The position numbers were made by a program, and so were the translations under genes. From Sorghum bicolor (Eukaryota; Streptophyta; Magnoliopsida; Poales; Poaceae), in the NCBI RefSeq assembly GCF_000003195.3, contig NW_018396409.1:289076-353075 (forward strand): a DNA stretch of 64,000 nt. Reading direction: 5' to 3'. How positions within the stretch are numbered: position 1 is the first letter of the stretch; each line of letters begins with the position of its first letter. The notes beneath the pieces are model-generated. The model was not told the origin of the DNA. It saw only the letters and a program-made list of their open reading frames with translations, and did no database searches. Shown in pieces: positions 59,474 to 64,000 of the stretch.

Positions 59474-60518
59474 TGTCGAGGGTATCAACAAGGGGTATCC
59501 TCACCAATGCATAAAACAAGGTTATCCGTACGTAGGATGAGGCCCTCGATTCGACGCTCCATCCGTACGTATGCGCAGCCATCGACGGCCAAATCCTCGA
59601 AGACGAAAATAGCGTCGAGCGAATTAATCAGGCGTCGAGCTCTGGTTACCATCGAATACGGAGCAGGCTCACGCGAACCGGGAGGCGTCGAGCGCAAGGA
59701 CGCCGCCCGCCGCCTGACGCGCGCACGCGAGCCGGGGCATTAAATGCGCCTGATGCTTCCCCACCTAACACACGGGTCACGGGAGGCGTGATAGGGAACA
59801 GGCATCCGTCCCATCGATCTTTTTGCAGCCTTCCCCACCAAACAGCCCAGGGCGTGTCAGGACGTGGGAAACAGAGATGGCACGTCTAATCAAGACCCCC
59901 TCGAGGTAGCCAAGGTCAGCGCTCCGACATCAGGACGACGTACGGCGTTCGACCCTCGACTTAACGTGGTTCCTTCCTGGGGACGGGTCGGACGTCGACT
60001 GGCCACGCCGCAACCACTCCGCCGGATTTGCCGCCAAACCGTACGAGCGTGCGACCGTTGAACCAGTACAAGACGGCGCGCAGAGCAGAATGCAGGGGCA
60101 CGCGTAATCATCACCAGGCTATTAAGACGGGACGGCTCGAGGCCATGCCGGTACGGAAGCCTCGAGTAGGTCAACGCTCCATACTGCTATCGACTCCTAT
60201 TCTGACGCCTATACATCTACCCTGGGTCTTTCCTTGGAACTATAAAAGGAGGGACTCAGGAATAGAACACACGGGACATCACCACGCAATACTACACACA
60301 TACGCAGTAGAACACACATACCACACCACGTCTGTATTCACCCCTGTACAAGCACTTAGGTGCAAGATAATACAAATCTCTATCCCCCGCTGGACGTAGG
60401 GCCTTCTCTTGCCCGAACCAGGATAAGTCTCTGTGTCTTCTTGCATCACCATATGGAAAAGGGAGCACGCATACAAATTTACTCGTTGGTGTGACCCCCC
60501 GTGGGGAAAACGCCGACA
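59474..60518 (+). repeat. 3' LTR of Tat element C
   Basis: 1,045 bp. TATA box TATAAAAG at 60241-60248. It ends CGCCGACA followed by the target duplication ATATG. Confidence 0.92.
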
Positions 60519-63500
60519 ATATGGTACGTTCGATACAATTTGTGCACCTATCTTGCATCAATAGCACTATCTCCAATCAAAGCAAATTGAGCTTCCACTT
60601 GAGCCCCTTTACCCACGAGTATCATCGAGTGCATCCAAAATGGTTTCTTGGCCTATGATGCCTTAGGCGCAAACTGTGTACCTATCTTGCACCAAAACTA
60701 ACTCTGTCTCCAAACAGACCAAAGCGAGATTCTATATGACACATGTCATCTAGGAGTTCTATTGGGGAGTGTCCAAATGGATTTCTTAGCATATGGTATG
60801 TTCCATGCAAACCGTGCACCTATCTTGCATCAAGATTAGCACTATCTCCAAACATATCAAGCGGACCTTCCACTTGAGCCACTTCACATAGGATTATCAT
60901 CGGGTGCTTCCATAATGGTTTCTGAGCCAATGGTGCATTATGCGCAAACCATGCACCAATCTTGCACCTAAATTAACACTGTCTCCAAACAGATTGAAGC
61001 GAGATTCCATATGACACATGATCTAGGAGTTCTATCGGGTGCGTCCAAATTGATTTCTGAGAATATGGTACGTTCCATGCAAACTGTACACCTATCTTTC
61101 ATCAAGATTAGCACTTTCTCCAAATAGACCGAGCTTTCACTTGAGCCTCTTCACCTAGGAGTACCATCGGGAACTTCCACAACGATTTCTGAGCCTATGG
61201 TGCACTAGGCAAAAACCATGCAATTATTTTGCACCGAAACTAATACTATCACCAACTAGACTGAAGCAAGATTCCATATCATACACTTCCTCTAGTATTT
61301 CCATCGGGTGCATCTACAGTTCCATCGGGTTTGTCCAAATTGATTTATGAGCATATGGTATGTTCCATGCAAACCGTGCACCTATCTTGCATCAAGATAA
61401 GAACTATCTCCAAAAAGACAGAACAAAGATTCCACTTGAGCCTCTTCACCAAGGAGTACCATCGTGTGCGTCCAAAATAGTTTCTTAGCCTATGGTGCAT
61501 TAAGCACAAACCGTATAACTATCATGCACCGAAACTAACACTATCTCCAAAGAGACCGAAGTGAGATTCTATATGACACACGTGATCTAGGAGTTCTATT
61601 GGGTGCTTCCAATTATATTTCGAAGCATATGGTACGTTCCATGCAATTCGTGCACTTATCTTGCATCAAGATTAGCACTATCTCCAAACAAAAGCAAACT
61701 GAGCTTCCACTTGAGCCCCTTTACCTAGGAGTATCATCGGGTGCATCCAAAATGGTTTCTTAGCCTATGATGCTTTAGGCGCAAACTGTGTACCTATCTT
61801 GCACCAAAACTAACTCTGTCTCCAAACAGACCGAAGCGAGATTCCATATGACGCACATGATATAGGAGTTCTATCAGGTGCGAACAAATTGTTTTCCGAG
61901 AATATGGTATATTCCATGCAAACCGTACACCTATCTTGCATCAAGAATTGCACTGTCTTCAAACAGACCGAACTGAGCTTTCACTTGAGCCTCTTCACCT
62001 AGGAGTACCATCGGGAACTTCCACAATGGTTTCAGAGCCTATGGTGCACTAGGCACAAACCATGCACCGGTCTTGCACCGAAACTAATACTATCTCCAAC
62101 TGGACTGAAGTGAGATTCCAAATGATACACTTCATCTAGCAGTTCCATCGGGTGCATCTATAGTTCCATCGGGTGTGTCCAAATTGATTTCAGAGCATAT
62201 AGTATGTTCCATGCAAACTGTGCACCTATTTTGCATCAAGATTAGAACTATCTCCAAACAGACAGAACCAAGATTCCACATGAGCCTCTTCACCAAGGAG
62301 TACCATCGCGTGCGTCCAAAACAGTTTCTTAGCCTATGGTGCATTAGGCTCAAACCGTGTGCCTATGTTGCACCGAAACTAACACTATCTTCAAAGAGAT
62401 CGAAATGAGATTCTATACAAACACTATTTCTAAGCATATAGTATGTTCCATGCAATTCGTGCACCTATCTTACATCAAGATTAGCACTATCTCCAAACAA
62501 AAGCAAACTGAGCTTCCTCTTGAGCCCCTTTACCTAGGAGTATCATCGGTTGCATCCAAAATGGTTTATTAGCCTATGATGCATTAGGCGTAAACTGTGT
62601 ACCTATCTTGCACCAAAACTAACTCTGTCTACAAACAGACCGAAGCGAGATTCCATATGACACATGTCATCTAGGAGTTCTATTGGGGTGCGTCCAAATG
62701 GATTTCTTAGCATATGGCATGTTCCATGCAAACCGTGCACCGATTTTGCATCAAGATTAGCACTATCTCCAAACAAATCGAACCGACCTTCCACTTGAGC
62801 CTCTTCACCTAGGATTATCATTGCGTGCTTCCATAATGGTTTTTAAGCCTATGGTGCATTATGCACAAACCATCCACCAATCTTGCACCTAAACTAACAC
62901 TGTCTCCAAACATATTGAAGCAAGATTCCAAATGACACACATGATCTAGGAGTTCTATCGGGTGCGTCCAAATTGATTTCCGAGAATATGGCACGTTCCA
63001 TGCAAACCGTACACCTATCTTGCATCAAGATTCGCACTATCTCCAAATAGACCAAACCGAGCTTTAACTTGAGCCTCTTCACCTAGGATTACCATCGGGA
63101 ACTTCCACAACGATTTCTGAGCCTATGGTGCACTGGGCACAAACCATGCAACTATTTTGCACCGAAACAAATCTTTCTCCAAGTGAACCGAAGCGAGATT
63201 CCATATGATACACTTCCTATAGTATTTCCATCGGGTGCATCTACAGTTCCATCGGGTTTGTCCAAATTGATTTCTGAGCATATGGTATGTTCCATGCAAA
63301 CCGTGCACCTATCTTGCATCAAGATTAGAACTATCTCCAAACAGACAGAACTGTGTGCGTCCAAAATAGTTTCTTAGCCTATGGTGCATTAAGCACAAAT
63401 CGTGTACCTATCTTGCACCGAAACTAAAACTATCTCCAAAGAAACCAAAGTGTGATTCTATATGACACACGTCATCTAGGAGTTCTATTGGGTGCTTCCA

Positions 63501-64000
63501 AATATATTTCGAAGCATATGGTATGTTCCATGTAAACCGTGCACCTATCTTGCATCATTATTAGAAATATCTCCAAACAGACAGAACCAAGATTCCACTT
63601 GAGCCCCTTTACCTAGGAGTATCATCGGGTGCATCCAAAATGGTTTCTTAGCCTATGATGCATTAGGCGCAAACTGTGTACCTATCTTGCACCAAAACTA
63701 ACTCTGTCTCCATATAGACCGAAGCGAGATTCCATATGACACATGTCATCTAGGAGTTCTATTGGGGTGCGTCCAAATGGATTTCTTAGCATATGGTATG
63801 TTCCATGCAAACCGTGCACCTATCTTGCATCAAGATTAGCACTATCTCCAAACAGATCGAACCGACATTCCACTTGAGCCTCTTCACCTACGATTATCGT
63901 CGGGTGCTTCCATAATAGTTTCTGAGCCTATGGTGCATTATGCGCAAATCATGCACCAATCTTGCACCTAAACTAACCCTGTCTCCAAACAGATTGAAGC
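60519..64000 (+). repeat. Centromeric-type satellite (block 4), continuing past the window
   Basis: About 25 monomers of ~137 bp. Marker monomer variants occur at 60955, 62876 and 63955. Local deletions of part of a monomer are visible near 62410 and near 63350 (ACAGAACTGTGTGCG), where the alternation is disturbed. No gene is seen. Confidence 0.92.

Larger units (their letters stand above)
46555..60518 (+). mobile_element. Tat-lineage Ty3/gypsy element C, complete (13,964 bp)
   Basis: LTR-bounded element with target duplication ATATG at 46550-46554 and 60519-60523, inserted into satellite. The 1,045-bp LTRs differ at about 22 positions by eye. Gag-pol is the best preserved of the three: pol is open throughout and gag-protease has one frameshift. 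Its antisense gene is damaged, having lost promoter, start codon and part of exon 1. B shows the opposite pattern. Confidence 0.93.

Overview
The window is plant heterochromatin, most probably (peri)centromeric DNA of an andropogonoid grass (sorghum, sugarcane or Miscanthus type). The inference rests on long arrays of a ~137-bp tandem satellite resembling, from memory, the sorghum/sugarcane centromeric satellite, on CRM-like Ty3/gypsy elements, and on large Tat-lineage Ty3/gypsy elements. I see no host gene, tRNA, rRNA or CRISPR array.

Layout. 1-1048: fragment of a CRM-like element (minus strand), ending at a 100-N assembly gap. 1149-2943: satellite. 2944-23449: Tat element A (plus strand), the most decayed copy. 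Its 5' LTR is split at 3656-13970 by a minus-strand array of CRM-like deletion derivatives (four LTRs, three internal regions) flanked by a 5-bp target duplication. Its right part is cut off by CRM-like element D (23450-26173), which runs directly into satellite. 26174-28052: satellite. 28053-42333: Tat element B (minus strand), complete, with near-identical LTRs and target duplication ACACA. 42334-46554: satellite. 46555-60518: Tat element C (plus strand), complete, target duplication ATATG. 60519-64000: satellite to the window end.

The Tat elements share one plan: LTR, PBS, gag-protease, an in-frame UAG, RT / RNase H / archaeal-type RNase H / integrase, a spacer, and then an antisense gene whose 3' end faces the end of pol. 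The antisense gene is the most interesting object here. In B it can be assembled as six exons with five short GT-AG introns, a TATA box, and an uninterrupted 1,298-codon reading frame, although B's own gag-pol is broken. The last two exons have identical lengths in A, B and C, and the second and third exons are identical in B and C. The in-frame UAG between protease and RT is also present in all three copies.

Inferred order of events: satellite array; A inserted; the CRM-like element entered A's LTR and was amplified, and D entered A's antisense gene followed by a large deletion; C inserted (about 22 LTR differences by eye); B inserted last (about 5 LTR differences). All alignments were done by eye and no database was searched.
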